Counted from the first letter of the stretch, positions 42,651 to 53,260 are shown. The stretch: 64,000 nt of DNA from Paenibacillus sp. MMS20-IR301 (GCF_032302195.1 NZ_CP135275.1:124001-188000), one strand, 5' to 3'. Numbers and translations are program-made. The notes: generated by a model not told the origin, from the sequence alone.

Positions 42651-44366
42651 ATGAAGAAGAGTAAAAGTCTTTTGCTCATGTTCGCATTAGTTTTGGTTAT
42701 CGGCACAGTGCTTGCTGGCTGCGGCGGAAACAACAATGCAAACAGCGGCACTAACGCTGCAGCAACAAATGCAGGCGGCAACACGAACACAGGAAACGCA
42801 ACTGGTGAAGAGAAGCTTGCTGCTGATCAGACCCTTAGAGTCAACCTGACTGCAGAACCACCTACCTTTGACCCTGCTCAAGCTCAGGACAGCCAAGCAA
42901 ACACCGTTCTGAAAACTATGTATGAAGGCTTGACACGCATGAATGACGAAACTGGCCAAGCTGAGCCAGGAATTGCTGAAAGCTGGGATATTTCCGCTGA
43001 CGGCCTGGTATATACCTTCCACCTGCGTGATGCACAATGGAGCAACGGCGACCCTGTAGAAGCTGCTGACTTCCTCCGCGCCTGGAAAATCGTGCTGGAT
43101 CCTAACACTGATCCAACTGCACCTTACGCATACCAATTGTACTACCTGAAGAATGCTGAAGAATATTATGGAAAGAAAGTTACAGATTTCAACGAAGTTG
43201 GCGTAAAAGTTGTTGACGCGAAAACTCTGGAAGTTACGCTGAAAGCACCAACTCCTTACTTCCTTGGACTTCTGTCCTTCTATACTTATTACCCTGTACA
43301 CAAATCCGTTGAGGGTAATGCTAAATGGGCAACTAACAAAGACACTATGATTACTAACGGTGCGTTCACACTGACTGAATGGACTACCGGCCAATCCCTG
43401 CAAGTAAGCAAGAATGATAAGTACTGGGATGCTGCTAACATCAAACTTAGCAAAATCGACTTCTCCCTGGTTAACAGCGGCGCAACTGAACTGCTGAGCT
43501 ACAAGAACGGCGAACTTGACCGCGCTGGTGCACCACACGGTGAAATCCCGCAGGAACAGATTCCAATCGTTCAAAAAGAGCTTCCTAACGAGTTCCAAAG
43601 AAAAGGTATTGCAAGTACTTACTACTATGAGTTCAACATCACTGAAAAACCTTTCGACAACGTAAAAATCCGTAAAGCTTTGGCGATGACTGTTAACCGT
43701 CAAGCGCTGATCGACAACGTAACACTGGGCGGACAGCTTCCGGCATTCGGTTTCGTACCTCCGGGTATCGCCGGCGCTGACGGCGAATTCCGTAATGCTG
43801 TTAAAGACAGCTACTTCACAGAAGATACAGAAGCAGCTAAGAAATTGCTTGCTGAAGGTCTGGCTGAAGAAGGTCTGACTGAACTGCCACCGGTTGAATT
43901 GTCTTACAACACAAGTGAAGGCCACAAGAAAATTGCTTTGGCTGTAGCTGATATGTGGAAACAAGCTCTGGGCATCACTGTTAACACTGTGAACCAAGAG
44001 TGGGCTGTATTCATCGACAACCGTCAAAACCTGAACTACCAGATCGCACGTGCTGGCTGGACTGCGGATTACAATGATCCAATGACCTTCCTGGATATGT
44101 GGGTAACAGGCGGCGGTAACAATGATACTGGTTACGCTAACCCTGAATATGACAAGCTGATCGCTGACGCTAAAGCAAGCTCTGACCTGGCTGCCCGCCA
44201 AGAAATGTTTGCTAAGGCTGAGAAGATGATCATCGAAGATGATATGATCCTGATTCCGTTCTACTACTACACAAACAACTCCCTGACTAAAGAGTACCTC
44301 AAAGGTGTAACTCTTGACTTCAGCGGTGCAATTGACTTCACTCGTGGCTACCTGCTCGAGCACTAA
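42651..44366 (+). CDS. oppA: Oligopeptide ABC transporter substrate-binding lipoprotein OppA
   Basis: A 571-residue lipoprotein. The signal ends in the lipobox LAGC (Cys24), followed by an Asn/Gly/Thr-rich linker and the SBP_bac_5 domain (LRVNLTAEPPTFDPAQ, DFLRAWK, GFVPPGIAGADGEFRNA, ARAGWTADYNDPMTFLDMW). It captures peptides outside the membrane. Codons are strongly biased to highly expressed T/C-ending forms and GC content is visibly lower than in neighbours. A strong terminator follows, so oppA is expected to be made in excess over oppBCDF. Confidence 0.95.
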   Translation: MKKSKSLLLMFALVLVIGTVLAGCGGNNNANSGTNAAATNAGGNTNTGNATGEEKLAADQTLRVNLTAEPPTFDPAQAQDSQANTVLKTMYEGLTRMNDETGQAEPGIAESWDISADGLVYTFHLRDAQWSNGDPVEAADFLRAWKIVLDPNTDPTAPYAYQLYYLKNAEEYYGKKVTDFNEVGVKVVDAKTLEVTLKAPTPYFLGLLSFYTYYPVHKSVEGNAKWATNKDTMITNGAFTLTEWTTGQSLQVSKNDKYWDAANIKLSKIDFSLVNSGATELLSYKNGELDRAGAPHGEIPQEQIPIVQKELPNEFQRKGIASTYYYEFNITEKPFDNVKIRKALAMTVNRQALIDNVTLGGQLPAFGFVPPGIAGADGEFRNAVKDSYFTEDTEAAKKLLAEGLAEEGLTELPPVELSYNTSEGHKKIALAVADMWKQALGITVNTVNQEWAVFIDNRQNLNYQIARAGWTADYNDPMTFLDMWVTGGGNNDTGYANPEYDKLIADAKASSDLAARQEMFAKAEKMIIEDDMILIPFYYYTNNSLTKEYLKGVTLDFSGAIDFTRGYLLEH

Positions 44367-44428
44367 GAATTGTAGAACCTTCAGTTTACTTAACTGAATA
44401 GTGGGGTCTGAAGGTAGCAGTATACTTC

Positions 44429-44468
44429 GGGATATATATGTGGAATTCCATATATATCCCTTTTTTTT
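44429..44468 (+). terminator. Strong terminator between oppA and oppB
   Basis: GGGATATATATG and CATATATATCCC form a perfect 12-bp stem with loop TGGAATTC, then eight T. Partial readthrough would give less oppBCDF than oppA. Confidence 0.92.
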
Positions 44469-44586
44469 GCATTTCAGGCTATTTGTTAAAGATTTCACGA
44501 ACTTACAAAATAAGAAATTAGACAAATGGCCATTTTTTTCATAAAATCTAATTATGTGTCTCAAAAAAATGTCAAAGGAGGTGTTG

Positions 44587-45525
44587 ATGGGGATGGTTCG
44601 TTATGTTGCCAATAAGTTTTTCTATATGCTGGTTTCGCTGTTTGTGCTAATTTCAGCGACTTTTTTTCTGATGAAAGCCATTCCGGGGGACCCGTTTACT
44701 TCTGAAAAGAAAGTTCCGCCGGAAATAAAAGCGCGTTTATACGAGCAATATGGACTGGACAAGCCGCTCTATCATCAGTATTTCAAGTATTTGGGTGAAA
44801 TCGTCCAAGGTGATCTGGGTGTATCTATGAAGCGTCTGAACCAGGATGTAACACATCTGATCGGACAAACGTTTTCAGCATCGCTGAAGCTTGGCGTTAT
44901 TGCAATTATTGTGTCGGTTATTGTCGGTGTCTTTCTCGGCATGATGGCTGCACTTTATCACCGGAAGTTCATCGACAGTGCGGCAATGGTGCTGGCGGTG
45001 CTTGGGATTGCAGTACCGAGCTTCGTGGTTGCCTCTCTACTGCAGTATGTGTTCGCCTATAAGTTCCACATGTTCCCCGTTTCCGGGTTTAAAGGCCCGC
45101 TGTATTATGTCCTGCCGGTAACCGCACTTTCGGCCCAGCCGATAGCCTTTATAGCGAGGTTAACGCGCTCAAGTATGCTGGAAGTCCTGCATGCGGATTA
45201 CATTAAGACTGCGAAAGCCAAAGGTCTGAGCTGGGCTGCAATTCTCAGCCGCCACGTCCTCCGTAACGGTATTTTGCCGGTTGTAACCTACATGGGACCT
45301 ATGACTGCCAATATCGTAACTGGTTCTGTAGTTATTGAGCAGATCTTCGGTGTCGGCGGAATCGGCAAGCAATTCGTTGAAGCCATCGGTGTGCGTGACT
45401 ATACCGTTATTATGGGGATTACGATCTTCTACGGTGTACTTCTGATGCTTGCCCGCTTCATTACGGATATTGCTTATGTGTTTGTAGATCCTCGTATCAA
45501 ACTAACGGGCGGAAAGGAGGGCTAA
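44587..45525 (+). CDS. oppB: Oligopeptide ABC transporter permease OppB
   Basis: A 312-residue inner-membrane permease with about six helices. The EAA loop (HADYIKTAKAKGLSWAAILSRHVLRN) contacts the ATPases. The N-terminus (FYMLVSLFVLISATFFLMKAIPGDPF) is typical. ATG at 44587 follows a full AAAGGAGG. First gene of a run with 3-10 base gaps or overlaps to oppC, D and F. Confidence 0.95.
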   Translation: MGMVRYVANKFFYMLVSLFVLISATFFLMKAIPGDPFTSEKKVPPEIKARLYEQYGLDKPLYHQYFKYLGEIVQGDLGVSMKRLNQDVTHLIGQTFSASLKLGVIAIIVSVIVGVFLGMMAALYHRKFIDSAAMVLAVLGIAVPSFVVASLLQYVFAYKFHMFPVSGFKGPLYYVLPVTALSAQPIAFIARLTRSSMLEVLHADYIKTAKAKGLSWAAILSRHVLRNGILPVVTYMGPMTANIVTGSVVIEQIFGVGGIGKQFVEAIGVRDYTVIMGITIFYGVLLMLARFITDIAYVFVDPRIKLTGGKEG

Positions 45526-45528
45526 AGA

Positions 45529-46476
45529 TTGGCTTCTGACAAAAACTTGGTACCGCAGCATGCGGACCTGAAACCGGATGATTTCCGTAAGGTTGGAATT
45601 GATGAGAAACAGGCTGAAGTCATTCAGCGTGAAAGCCTGTCGGCTTGGCGTGATTCCTGGGAGCGTCTGCGCCAGAATAAAATGGCAATGACTGCACTGG
45701 GTATTCTCGGGCTGATTGTACTTGCAGCGCTGATCGCTCCACTGTTCTCAAAGTACAATTACTATTCTAATGATTTGCTCAGCACCAATAAGCCTCCTTC
45801 ATCCGAGCACTGGTTCGGTACCGATGATCTCGGACGCGATATTTTTGTCCGTACCTGGTACGGGGCACGCATCTCGCTGATTGTTGGTCTTGCTGCGGCG
45901 GCGATTGACCTTTTGATCGGGGTTATCTATGGCGGTATCATGGGCTACTTCGGCGGACGTGTAGACAATATCATGAATAAAATTTCAGAAATTCTGTACT
46001 CCATTCCTTACCTGCTGGTTGTTATCCTGCTCCTGGTTGTACTTGAACCGAGCCTCGGGACAATTATCCTGGCACTGACGATAACGGGCTGGATCACCAT
46101 GTCCTGGATTGTCCGCGGGGAGATCATGCAGCTGAAGAACCGTGAGTTCGTTCTGGCTTCCCGTTCCATGGGTGCAGGCTCCAAGAGACTGCTGTTCAAG
46201 CATCTTTTGCCGAATGCTGTCGGCCCAATTATCGTAACGATTACGCTGTCTGTACCAAATGCCATCTTTGCTGAAGCATTCCTGAGCTTCCTCGGACTTG
46301 GTGTACAGGCTCCTGTAGCTTCACTCGGATCGATGATCAATGACTCACTGACCGGCTGGCTGTATTATCCGTGGCGCTTCCTGTTCCCGGCTATTCTGAT
46401 CAGCTTGACCATGCTTTCCTTTAATATTTTTGGTGACGGTCTTCGTGATGCACTGGATCCTAAGCTGAAGAAATAG
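45529..46476 (+). CDS. oppC: Oligopeptide ABC transporter permease OppC
   Basis: A 315-residue permease with an N-terminal cytoplasmic extension (RESLSAWRDSWERLRQNKMA), about six helices and the EAA-type loop (REFVLASRSMGAGSKRLLFKHLLPNA). HWFGTDDLGRDIFVRTWYGARIS is the conserved OppC extracellular segment. Start TTG at 45529 with GGAGG upstream. It pairs with OppB to form the membrane channel. Confidence 0.95.
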   Translation: MASDKNLVPQHADLKPDDFRKVGIDEKQAEVIQRESLSAWRDSWERLRQNKMAMTALGILGLIVLAALIAPLFSKYNYYSNDLLSTNKPPSSEHWFGTDDLGRDIFVRTWYGARISLIVGLAAAAIDLLIGVIYGGIMGYFGGRVDNIMNKISEILYSIPYLLVVILLLVVLEPSLGTIILALTITGWITMSWIVRGEIMQLKNREFVLASRSMGAGSKRLLFKHLLPNAVGPIIVTITLSVPNAIFAEAFLSFLGLGVQAPVASLGSMINDSLTGWLYYPWRFLFPAILISLTMLSFNIFGDGLRDALDPKLKK

Positions 46477-46486
46477 GAGGTGAACA

Positions 46487-47485
46487 ATGATGGAACCCAT
46501 TCTGCAAATCAGTGATTTGCATGTTTCCTTTTTTGTAAAAGGCGGAGAAGTTCAGGCTGTACGCGGCATGAACTTTGAAGTAGGCGCAGGGGAGACTGTT
46601 GCCATTGTCGGTGAATCCGGCAGCGGTAAAAGTGTCACTGCCCAGTCGATTATGCGGCTGCTGCCTGCCCCGCTCTCCAAAGTGAAGCAAGGCGAGATTG
46701 TTTTTCAAGGAAAGAATCTGCTGGACCTTAGCATGAAACAAATGGAAAGTATTCGCGGCAAAGATATTGGCATGATATTTCAAGACCCGATGACTTCTTT
46801 GAACCCAACTATCAAAGTGGGCAAACAGATAACCGAAGTTTTGATCAAACATCAGAATATGTCAGCGGCCGAAGCGAAGAAGCAAGCTACCCAAATGCTG
46901 GAGTTAGTCGGCATCAAAAATGCGGAGGCTCGCTTTAACCAATATCCCCACGAATTCTCCGGCGGAATGCGCCAGCGCGTAATGATTGCTATTGCCTTGG
47001 CCTGCCGCCCGGCTCTGCTTATCGCAGACGAGCCGACAACGGCGCTTGACGTAACCATTCAGGCGCAAATTATGGAAGTTATGAAAGAGATGCAGCACAA
47101 GCTGGGGACCTCCATCATCCTGATTACACATGATCTCGGAGTGGTTGCCGGCATGTGTGACCGGGTCATCGTAATGTATGCCGGTGAAGTCGTCGAAACG
47201 GGTACAAGCTGGGAGATTTTCAAGAATCCCCAGCATCCCTACACCAAAGGTCTTTTGCGGTCGATGCCGCGTCTTGACCAAAAGAAGGGTGAGCCGCTGA
47301 TTCCGATCATCGGAACTCCCCCGGATCTAATTAAGCCGCCGGTCGGTTGCCCTTTCACAGCACGCTGCAGCGAAGCGATGCATGTCTGTGAAAGGATCGA
47401 TCCCGGCGCCACAGAATTCAGCGAAACGCATATGGCGCGCTGCTGGAGTCTGCATTCGATGGCCAAGGAGGTGCAGTTCGTTTGA
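46487..47485 (+). CDS. oppD: Oligopeptide ABC transporter ATP-binding protein OppD
   Basis: A 332-residue ATPase. Walker A is GESGSGKS near residue 45, the signature loop [13 protein letters not shown] near 155 and Walker [14 protein letters not shown] near 175. The C-terminal oligopeptide_HPY region contains the iron-sulfur-type Cys pattern (GCPFTARC...CERIDPG). ATG at 46487 follows AGGAGGTG. It overlaps oppF by four bases. Confidence 0.95.
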   Translation: MMEPILQISDLHVSFFVKGGEVQAVRGMNFEVGAGETVAIVGESGSGKSVTAQSIMRLLPAPLSKVKQGEIVFQGKNLLDLSMKQMESIRGKDIGMIFQDPMTSLNPTIKVGKQITEVLIKHQNMSAAEAKKQATQMLELVGIKNAEARFNQYPHEFSGGMRQRVMIAIALACRPALLIADEPTTALDVTIQAQIMEVMKEMQHKLGTSIILITHDLGVVAGMCDRVIVMYAGEVVETGTSWEIFKNPQHPYTKGLLRSMPRLDQKKGEPLIPIIGTPPDLIKPPVGCPFTARCSEAMHVCERIDPGATEFSETHMARCWSLHSMAKEVQFV

Positions 47486-48402
47486 GTAAGAATCTGATTG
47501 AAGTAGAGGGTCTTAAGAAATATTTCAATGTGGGTAAGGGAAGAGTTCTTAAGGCGGTTGATAATATTAATTTCACGATTCGTGAAGGCGAAACCCTGGG
47601 TATGGTAGGGGAGTCCGGTTGCGGTAAAACTACTGCCGGCCGTACGGTTCTGCGTTTGTATGAGCCGACTGCCGGAAGCGTGAAATACAATGGTACGGAT
47701 ATCTACAAATTGCCTCCGGGCAAAATGAAGGCTATGCGCCGTGATATGCAAATGATCTTCCAGGATCCGTATGCCTCGCTGAACCCGCGGTTTACGGTAT
47801 CTGATATCATTGGTGAAGCGCTGGACATTCACGGCCTGGCCGGAAGCCGGCTTGAACGCAAGAAACGGATTGAAGAGCTGCTGGATATGGTCGGGCTGAA
47901 CCACGATCATGCTACACGTTATCCGCATGAGTTCTCAGGCGGCCAGCGCCAGCGTATCGGGATTGCCCGCTCCCTTGCGGTTAATCCGAAGTTCATCGTC
48001 TGCGATGAGCCGATCTCTGCCCTCGACGTATCTATTCAGGCACAGGTTGTCAACCTGCTTAAAGAGCTTCAGGACCGTCTCGGGCTCACTTATCTTTTCA
48101 TCGCCCATGACTTGTCCATGGTTAAGCACATCAGTGACCGTGTAGCGGTTATGTACCTGGGCAAAATGGTTGAGCTTGCGGAGAGCGAAGAATTGTATGC
48201 TAATCCGATTCATCCATATACGAAATCGCTGCTCTCGGCAATTCCGGAGCCGGATCCGGAAGTTGAAGCGAACAAGAAGCGCATTCATCTGCATGACGAA
48301 CTGGGCAGCCCGATTTATGCTGCCAATGAGAAAACAAACGACAGCGATTATGAGCTTGTGGAAGTGTCGAAGGGTCATTTCGTCGCGAAGCAATTTGCCT
48401 AA
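47482..48402 (+). CDS. oppF: Oligopeptide ABC transporter ATP-binding protein OppF
   Basis: A 306-residue ATPase. Walker A is GESGCGKT, the signature FSGGQRQRIGIAR and Walker B FIVCDEPISALDV. TTG at 47482 overlaps the oppD TGA stop and has AAGGAGGTG upstream. Together with OppD it powers peptide uptake. A terminator at 48456 ends the operon. Confidence 0.95.
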   Translation: MSKNLIEVEGLKKYFNVGKGRVLKAVDNINFTIREGETLGMVGESGCGKTTAGRTVLRLYEPTAGSVKYNGTDIYKLPPGKMKAMRRDMQMIFQDPYASLNPRFTVSDIIGEALDIHGLAGSRLERKKRIEELLDMVGLNHDHATRYPHEFSGGQRQRIGIARSLAVNPKFIVCDEPISALDVSIQAQVVNLLKELQDRLGLTYLFIAHDLSMVKHISDRVAVMYLGKMVELAESEELYANPIHPYTKSLLSAIPEPDPEVEANKKRIHLHDELGSPIYAANEKTNDSDYELVEVSKGHFVAKQFA

Positions 48403-48455
48403 TCCGGTTTGTTCCTGAAGCAGAAGTGAACCTGATATTTGCAGTAACCTTACCG

Positions 48456-48490
48456 TAGGCGGGAGCGTTCAGCTCTCGCCTATTTCTAAA
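48456..48490 (+). terminator. Terminator after oppF
   Basis: TAGGCGGGAGC and GCTCTCGCCTA pair with loop GTTCA, followed by TTTCTAAA. Confidence 0.8.
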
Positions 48491-48557
48491 ATTATAAGAA
48501 TTTATCCGTTTCTACTTGATGAAAGACCGGATCAGTACATGAGCGTGCTTCATTTTT

Positions 48558-48586
48558 TTGACGCCGCCCTTCACTTTGGATACAAT
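48558..48586 (+). promoter_or_regulatory. Sigma-A-type promoter for bshC
   Basis: TTGACG at 48558-48563, a 17-base spacer and TACAAT at 48581-48586, about 67 bases before the start codon. Confidence 0.7.
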
Positions 48587-48652
48587 CATAAAGGGTTTAC
48601 CGGATTTATGATTACATAAAGCAGTTAATTGTTAGACAGGAGGCAAGTGGAT

Positions 48653-50284
48653 ATGAATGTTGTGCCAGAACCACTTCCGGGCGGATCAGCGCTCGCAAGT
48701 GACTTTATACATCAATATGAAGCTGTGGGACATCTGTATGGCGGAGATTTCCGGGAACGGGAGAGCCGCACTATGCGGGCAGCCTGGCTGGACAGTACAG
48801 CAAGCGGGCGGGCAGACCGGTCAGCGGTTGTATCGTGTTTACGCAGCTATAACAGCCAGCATAATCCCCACGAGGCTGTCGTCCGTTCGCTGGACCTGCT
48901 TGAGCAGCCTGAGACACTCGTAGTGACCGGCGGCCAGCAGAGCGGACTGTTTACAGGCCCTCTCTTTGTAGTATATAAGGCGATTACTACCATTAAAGCT
49001 GCACGGGAAGCTGCTGAGCAGCTGGGACGGCAAGTTGTTCCCCTCTTCTGGATTGCCGGTGAGGATCATGACTGGGATGAGGTTAATCACACATATGTGC
49101 TTAACCGGGCGGGCGAAATTTCCCGGATCAAGCTGGATAAGAGCGAAGGACCGCGAAGCTCTGTCAGTACAGTCAAGGTGGATGCAGAAAGCTGGCTTGA
49201 GGTGATACAACAGCTGGACGGATTGCTGCAGGACAGTGATTTCAAACCGCAGATTATGGAATTTGTAAATGCAGCTGCACAGAATGCTGATAATGTGACT
49301 GCAGCGTTCGCCAAGCTAATGGGCGCACTGTTCGGGTCTTCCGGCTTAATTCTGCTCGATTCGGCAGATCCTGCACTGCGCAGGCTGGAGGCGCCAATGT
49401 TCGCTGCAATGATTGAACGGAATGATGAGCTGGAGGCTGCATATCTGGAAGGTGCAGAACGTATTACTTCCAGCGGTTATGCGCTACAGGCGGATGTCAC
49501 ACCGGGGAATGCGAATCTCTTCTATATTCATGAAGGCGCACGCCTGCTGCTTCATAAAGCGGATGGCCGGTTCGCAGACCGCAAGGCAGCCGTATCCTTT
49601 TCCAGGGAAGAGCTGCTGGAGTTGCTGGATAGCCATCCTGAACGGTTCAGCAATAATGTGCTGACGCGCCCTTTGATGCAGGATTATGTGCTGCCAGTTC
49701 TGGCAACGGTGCTTGGGCAGGGTGAAATGGCCTACTGGGCAATTCCGCATTTGGCCTTCAGGGTGATGGGCGGGCAGATGCCGCTGATCATTCCGCGCAT
49801 GTCATTTACCATTATAGAAGGAACGCTGCACAAGCATATGGACAAATACGGCCTGGCCTTCACAGATGTGCGCCTTGGCCTGGAGGCTAAACGCAAAGAA
49901 TGGCTGACCGCACAGGATGAAATGAAGCTGGAGGAAAAATTCGAAGAGGCTAAAGCTGCATTCTCCGCGATGTACGGGCCGCTGATTGAGCAGCTTGGCG
50001 GGATTCAGGCCGGACTGCTGAAGCTGGGCAACAGCAACAAGGATAAGATTATAGACCAGATCTCATTTCTGCAGGGCAAAGCCCTGGATGCGATGGAGAA
50101 GCAGAATGAGGCGGCGCTGCGCCAGTGGGAACGGATTGAGCTCTCGCTGATGCCGCTTGGTAAACTGCAGGAGCGGGTCTACAATATAATGTATTACCTG
50201 AACCGTTACGGCCCCCGGTGGCTGGAAGAGCTGATGGACATACCGGCCGACTACAGCGGAACACACCGCATTATTTATATGTAG
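48653..50284 (+). CDS. bshC: Putative cysteine ligase BshC (bacillithiol synthesis)
   Basis: A 543-residue BshC, the last enzyme of bacillithiol synthesis, thought to join cysteine to glucosaminyl malate. The family blocks [20 protein letters not shown] and [19 protein letters not shown] are present. ATG at 48653 follows AGGAGG by nine bases; a TTG eight codons earlier contains that site and is rejected. It has its own promoter and is followed closely by ahcY. bshA and bshB are not in the window. Confidence 0.93.
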   Translation: MNVVPEPLPGGSALASDFIHQYEAVGHLYGGDFRERESRTMRAAWLDSTASGRADRSAVVSCLRSYNSQHNPHEAVVRSLDLLEQPETLVVTGGQQSGLFTGPLFVVYKAITTIKAAREAAEQLGRQVVPLFWIAGEDHDWDEVNHTYVLNRAGEISRIKLDKSEGPRSSVSTVKVDAESWLEVIQQLDGLLQDSDFKPQIMEFVNAAAQNADNVTAAFAKLMGALFGSSGLILLDSADPALRRLEAPMFAAMIERNDELEAAYLEGAERITSSGYALQADVTPGNANLFYIHEGARLLLHKADGRFADRKAAVSFSREELLELLDSHPERFSNNVLTRPLMQDYVLPVLATVLGQGEMAYWAIPHLAFRVMGGQMPLIIPRMSFTIIEGTLHKHMDKYGLAFTDVRLGLEAKRKEWLTAQDEMKLEEKFEEAKAAFSAMYGPLIEQLGGIQAGLLKLGNSNKDKIIDQISFLQGKALDAMEKQNEAALRQWERIELSLMPLGKLQERVYNIMYYLNRYGPRWLEELMDIPADYSGTHRIIYM

Positions 50285-50333
50285 GAAAAATATAGAAGCT
50301 GTCGCATATCCCATTTATTTAAGGAGGATTATC

Positions 50334-51602
50334 ATGAATTCATCCAAAGACAAAAGTATTGTCGCCGATCTGTCACTGGCTCCTGAAGGGCATCTCAAAA
50401 TCGACTGGGTTCGCCAGCATATGCCGGTACTGAACCGTATCCGTGAGCAATTCGAGGCGGAGCAGCCGTTCAAAGGCCTTAAGGTATCGATTACTCTGCA
50501 CCTGGAAGCCAAGACAGCTTATCTGGCCAAGGTAGTACAGGCAGGCGGGGCAGAGGTTACCATTACGGGCTCGAACCCGCTGTCTACACAGGATGATGTG
50601 TGTGCTGCGCTTGTAGAGGACGGGATTACAGTCTTCGCCAAGTACAATCCGACTCCGGAGGAATTCAAGGAGCTGAATATTAAGGCGCTGGAGAGCAAGC
50701 CGGACCTCATCATTGATGACGGCGGGGACTTCGCGACACTGCTGCATTCTGAGCGCCCTGACCTGATGGAGAATATCCGCGGCGGTGCGGAAGAAACGAC
50801 TACCGGCATCATCCGGCTGAAGGCACTGCAGAAGCAGGGGATATTGAAATTCCCGATGGTTGCGGTAAATGACGCCTATTGCAAATATCTGTTCGACAAC
50901 CGCTATGGTACCGGGCAGTCAGCATGGGACGGTATTGTACGTACAACCAACCTTATCGTGGCCGGCAAAACGGTAGTGGTGGTCGGTTACGGCTGGTGCG
51001 GTAAAGGTGTGGCGATGCGGGCCAAAGGCCTGGGCGCTAACGTAATCGTTACTGAAGTGGACGCCATTAAGGCGGTTGAAGCACATATGGACGGCTTCCA
51101 TGTCATGAAGATGACGGAAGCGGCGAAGCTGGGTGATTTCTTCGTTACCGTCACCGGTAACCGTTATGTGATCCGCGGGGAGCATTACGATGTGATGAAG
51201 GATGGCGCAATTCTCTGCAATGCCGGACACTTCGATGTGGAAGTGAACAAGCCGGAGCTTGCCGAGCGCTCAGTCTCACAGCGGACCGTACGCAAGAATA
51301 TCGAGGAGTATCAGCTGAAGGACGGGCGCAAGCTGTACCTGCTGGCTGAAGGACGGCTGGTAAACCTGGGGGCTGCGGACGGCCACCCGGCAGAGATTAT
51401 GGATACTACCTTTGCCCTTCAGGCATTATCCCTCAAATATGTGAATGACAATTATAAAGACATCGGAGTCAAGGTAGAAAACGTACCTTATGCCCTTGAT
51501 GAGCAGGTCGCACGTTATAAGCTGGAGAGTCTCGGTATCTCTATCGACAGCCTGACCCAGGCGCAGGTGGACTATCTCGACAGCTGGAATCTGAACGATT
51601 AA
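50334..51602 (+). CDS. ahcY: Adenosylhomocysteinase (SAH hydrolase)
   Basis: A 422-residue NAD-dependent enzyme splitting S-adenosylhomocysteine to adenosine and homocysteine, restoring methylation capacity. The NAD-binding motif [32 protein letters not shown] and NAGHFDVEV are present. RBS AGGAGG precedes the ATG at 50334. The length fits the short bacterial form lacking the ~40-residue insertion. Bacillus uses Pfs/LuxS instead, so the gene is unusual here; it lies between bshC and mraZ and ends in its own terminator. Confidence 0.94.
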   Translation: MNSSKDKSIVADLSLAPEGHLKIDWVRQHMPVLNRIREQFEAEQPFKGLKVSITLHLEAKTAYLAKVVQAGGAEVTITGSNPLSTQDDVCAALVEDGITVFAKYNPTPEEFKELNIKALESKPDLIIDDGGDFATLLHSERPDLMENIRGGAEETTTGIIRLKALQKQGILKFPMVAVNDAYCKYLFDNRYGTGQSAWDGIVRTTNLIVAGKTVVVVGYGWCGKGVAMRAKGLGANVIVTEVDAIKAVEAHMDGFHVMKMTEAAKLGDFFVTVTGNRYVIRGEHYDVMKDGAILCNAGHFDVEVNKPELAERSVSQRTVRKNIEEYQLKDGRKLYLLAEGRLVNLGAADGHPAEIMDTTFALQALSLKYVNDNYKDIGVKVENVPYALDEQVARYKLESLGISIDSLTQAQVDYLDSWNLND

Positions 51603-51619
51603 TGGTATGGATCTGAAAT

Positions 51620-51658
51620 AACCCGGAGCCAATCAATTGGCCCGGGTTTTTATTTTTG
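51620..51658 (+). terminator. Terminator after ahcY
   Basis: AACCCGG-A-GCCAA pairs with TTGGC-C-CGGGTT around loop TCAA, followed by TTTATTTTT. It separates ahcY from the mra cluster. Confidence 0.85.
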
Positions 51659-51741
51659 GGCGGATCCGGCGGAACCCCCTTGACAAACAAGAAAAAATTA
51701 CCTTGCTTATGAAAAAGGTTTTTGATTTTTAGTGGCGAATC

Positions 51742-51800
51742 TATTATGCTTAAGTGGTGTAAAGTGGGGCAAAGTGGGGAATTAGTACTTAAGGGTGGGG
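51742..51800 (+). promoter_or_regulatory. MraZ operator boxes and candidate -10 of the mra cluster
   Basis: TGG boxes occur at 51755 (TGGTG), 51765 (TGGGG), 51775 (TGGGG) and 51796 (TGGGG). The first three are spaced exactly ten bases, the TGGGN-N5 direct-repeat pattern bound by MraZ in characterised bacteria. TATTAT at 51742 is a candidate -10 just upstream. Autoregulation by MraZ is the likely meaning. Confidence 0.82.
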
Positions 51801-51807
51801 AAAGCTC

Positions 51808-52245
51808 ATGTTTATGGGGGAATACCAGCATAGCATTGACGACAAGGGCCGGATTATTATCCCGGCTAAGTTCCGTGAATTGCTCGGAACCTCCTTCGTG
51901 GCGACCCGCGGCCTCGACTCCTGCTTATTTGTTTATCCCATGGAAGAATGGGGAATCATGGAGCAAAAGCTAAAAAGCCTTTCACTGATGAAATCGGATG
52001 CCCGTGCCTTCAGCCGGTTCTTTTTCTCGGGAGCGACCGAATGTGTATGGGACAAGCAAGGCAGGGTTAATCTGCCGGGGAATTTGCGGCAATATGCCAA
52101 GCTGGATAAGGACTGTGTTATTCTAGGCGTTTCGAACCGGGTGGAGATCTGGAACAAGGAGCTTTGGGAGCAGTACTTCGAGCAGTCAGAGGAATCGTTC
52201 AACGAAATTGCCGAGAAATTGGTGGATTTCAATTTTGATCTATAA
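51808..52245 (+). CDS. mraZ: Transcriptional regulator MraZ
   Basis: A 145-residue protein with two SpoVT/AbrB-like halves, each holding a conserved motif ([14 protein letters not shown] and [16 protein letters not shown]). MraZ represses its own dcw operon in E. coli and is found at the head of the division cluster. GTGGGGAAAGCTC precedes the ATG at 51808; the last TGGGG box doubles as ribosome binding sequence. The MraZ boxes lie directly upstream. Confidence 0.96.
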   Translation: MFMGEYQHSIDDKGRIIIPAKFRELLGTSFVATRGLDSCLFVYPMEEWGIMEQKLKSLSLMKSDARAFSRFFFSGATECVWDKQGRVNLPGNLRQYAKLDKDCVILGVSNRVEIWNKELWEQYFEQSEESFNEIAEKLVDFNFDL

Positions 52246-52283
52246 ACATACAAATTCGAATTACTGCCTTGGAGGGATGCAGC

Positions 52284-53237
52284 TTGTTTCACCACATCAC
52301 GGTGCTTAAGGAAGAAGCGACAGAAGGGCTGCACATCAAGAAGGATGGCATATATGTTGACTGCACGCTCGGAGGAGCCGGACACAGTTCGCTTATTGCG
52401 TCCAAGCTTAGCGGCGAGGGCCGGCTGATCTGTCTGGATCAGGATGACTGGGCGCTTAATAATGCCAAAGAAAGACTTGCGGAGTATGGCGACAAGGTGG
52501 TTACGGTTAAGACTAACTTCCGCGAGCTGGAGCAGGTGCTGAAGAGCTTGCCGTTTGTTCCACAGAAGGACGGGATTCCCCAGGTGGATGGGATTCTGTT
52601 CGATCTGGGCGTATCCTCCCCGCAGTTTGATGAAGGGGAACGGGGCTTCAGCTACAATCACGATGCTCCGCTGGACATGCGGATGGACCAGTCGGCAGAG
52701 CTGACGGCATACGAGATCGTTAATAGCTGGCCGGAGCAGAGAATAGCCCAGGTGCTTTTCCAGTACGGGGAAGAGAAGTTCTCCCGGCGGATTGCCCGCA
52801 AGATTGTTGAGCGGAGAGAAGAGCGTCCGGTGGAGAATACCGGCGAGCTGGCTGAGCTGATCAAGGAGGGGATTCCTGCAGCTGCACGCAGAACAGGGGG
52901 GCATCCCGCCAAACGCAGCTTTCAGGGACTGCGGATAGCAGTGAATGACGAGCTTGGCGCATTTGAAGAAGGGCTGCATGCAGCTGTACGCTGTCTGGCA
53001 CCTGAAGGAAGGGTATCGGTCATTACCTTCCATTCCCTGGAGGACCGGATCTGTAAGCAGATTTTCAGCGGCTATTTAAGCAGATGCACCTGCCCGCCTG
53101 ACTTTCCGTACTGCGTGTGCGGTTCCGAAGGCACTTTGAAGCTGATCAACCGCAAGCCTATCGTGCCTGGAGAAGAGGAATTGGAGCTGAATTCACGCGC
53201 CCGTTCCGCTAAGCTGCGCATTGCTGAGAAATTGTAA
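52284..53237 (+). CDS. rsmH: 16S rRNA (cytosine(1402)-N(4))-methyltransferase RsmH
   Basis: A 317-residue SAM methyltransferase. It starts [16 protein letters not shown]; motif I is [11 protein letters not shown] and the family block [20 protein letters not shown] is intact, as is the C-terminal [16 protein letters not shown] at 52284 is preferred: GGAGGG lies seven bases upstream and the encoded start matches homologues. It modifies C1402 in the ribosomal P site. Conserved second gene of the mra cluster. Confidence 0.95.
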   Translation: MFHHITVLKEEATEGLHIKKDGIYVDCTLGGAGHSSLIASKLSGEGRLICLDQDDWALNNAKERLAEYGDKVVTVKTNFRELEQVLKSLPFVPQKDGIPQVDGILFDLGVSSPQFDEGERGFSYNHDAPLDMRMDQSAELTAYEIVNSWPEQRIAQVLFQYGEEKFSRRIARKIVERREERPVENTGELAELIKEGIPAAARRTGGHPAKRSFQGLRIAVNDELGAFEEGLHAAVRCLAPEGRVSVITFHSLEDRICKQIFSGYLSRCTCPPDFPYCVCGSEGTLKLINRKPIVPGEEELELNSRARSAKLRIAEKL

Positions 53238-53260
53238 ATGACGATAAAGGAGAGTCAGAG

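Noticed and set aside
42687..44564. A 625-codon open frame opposite oppA
   Set aside because: It mirrors oppA codon usage on the opposite strand, lacks a ribosome binding site and has no recognisable domain. The sense gene is unambiguous.
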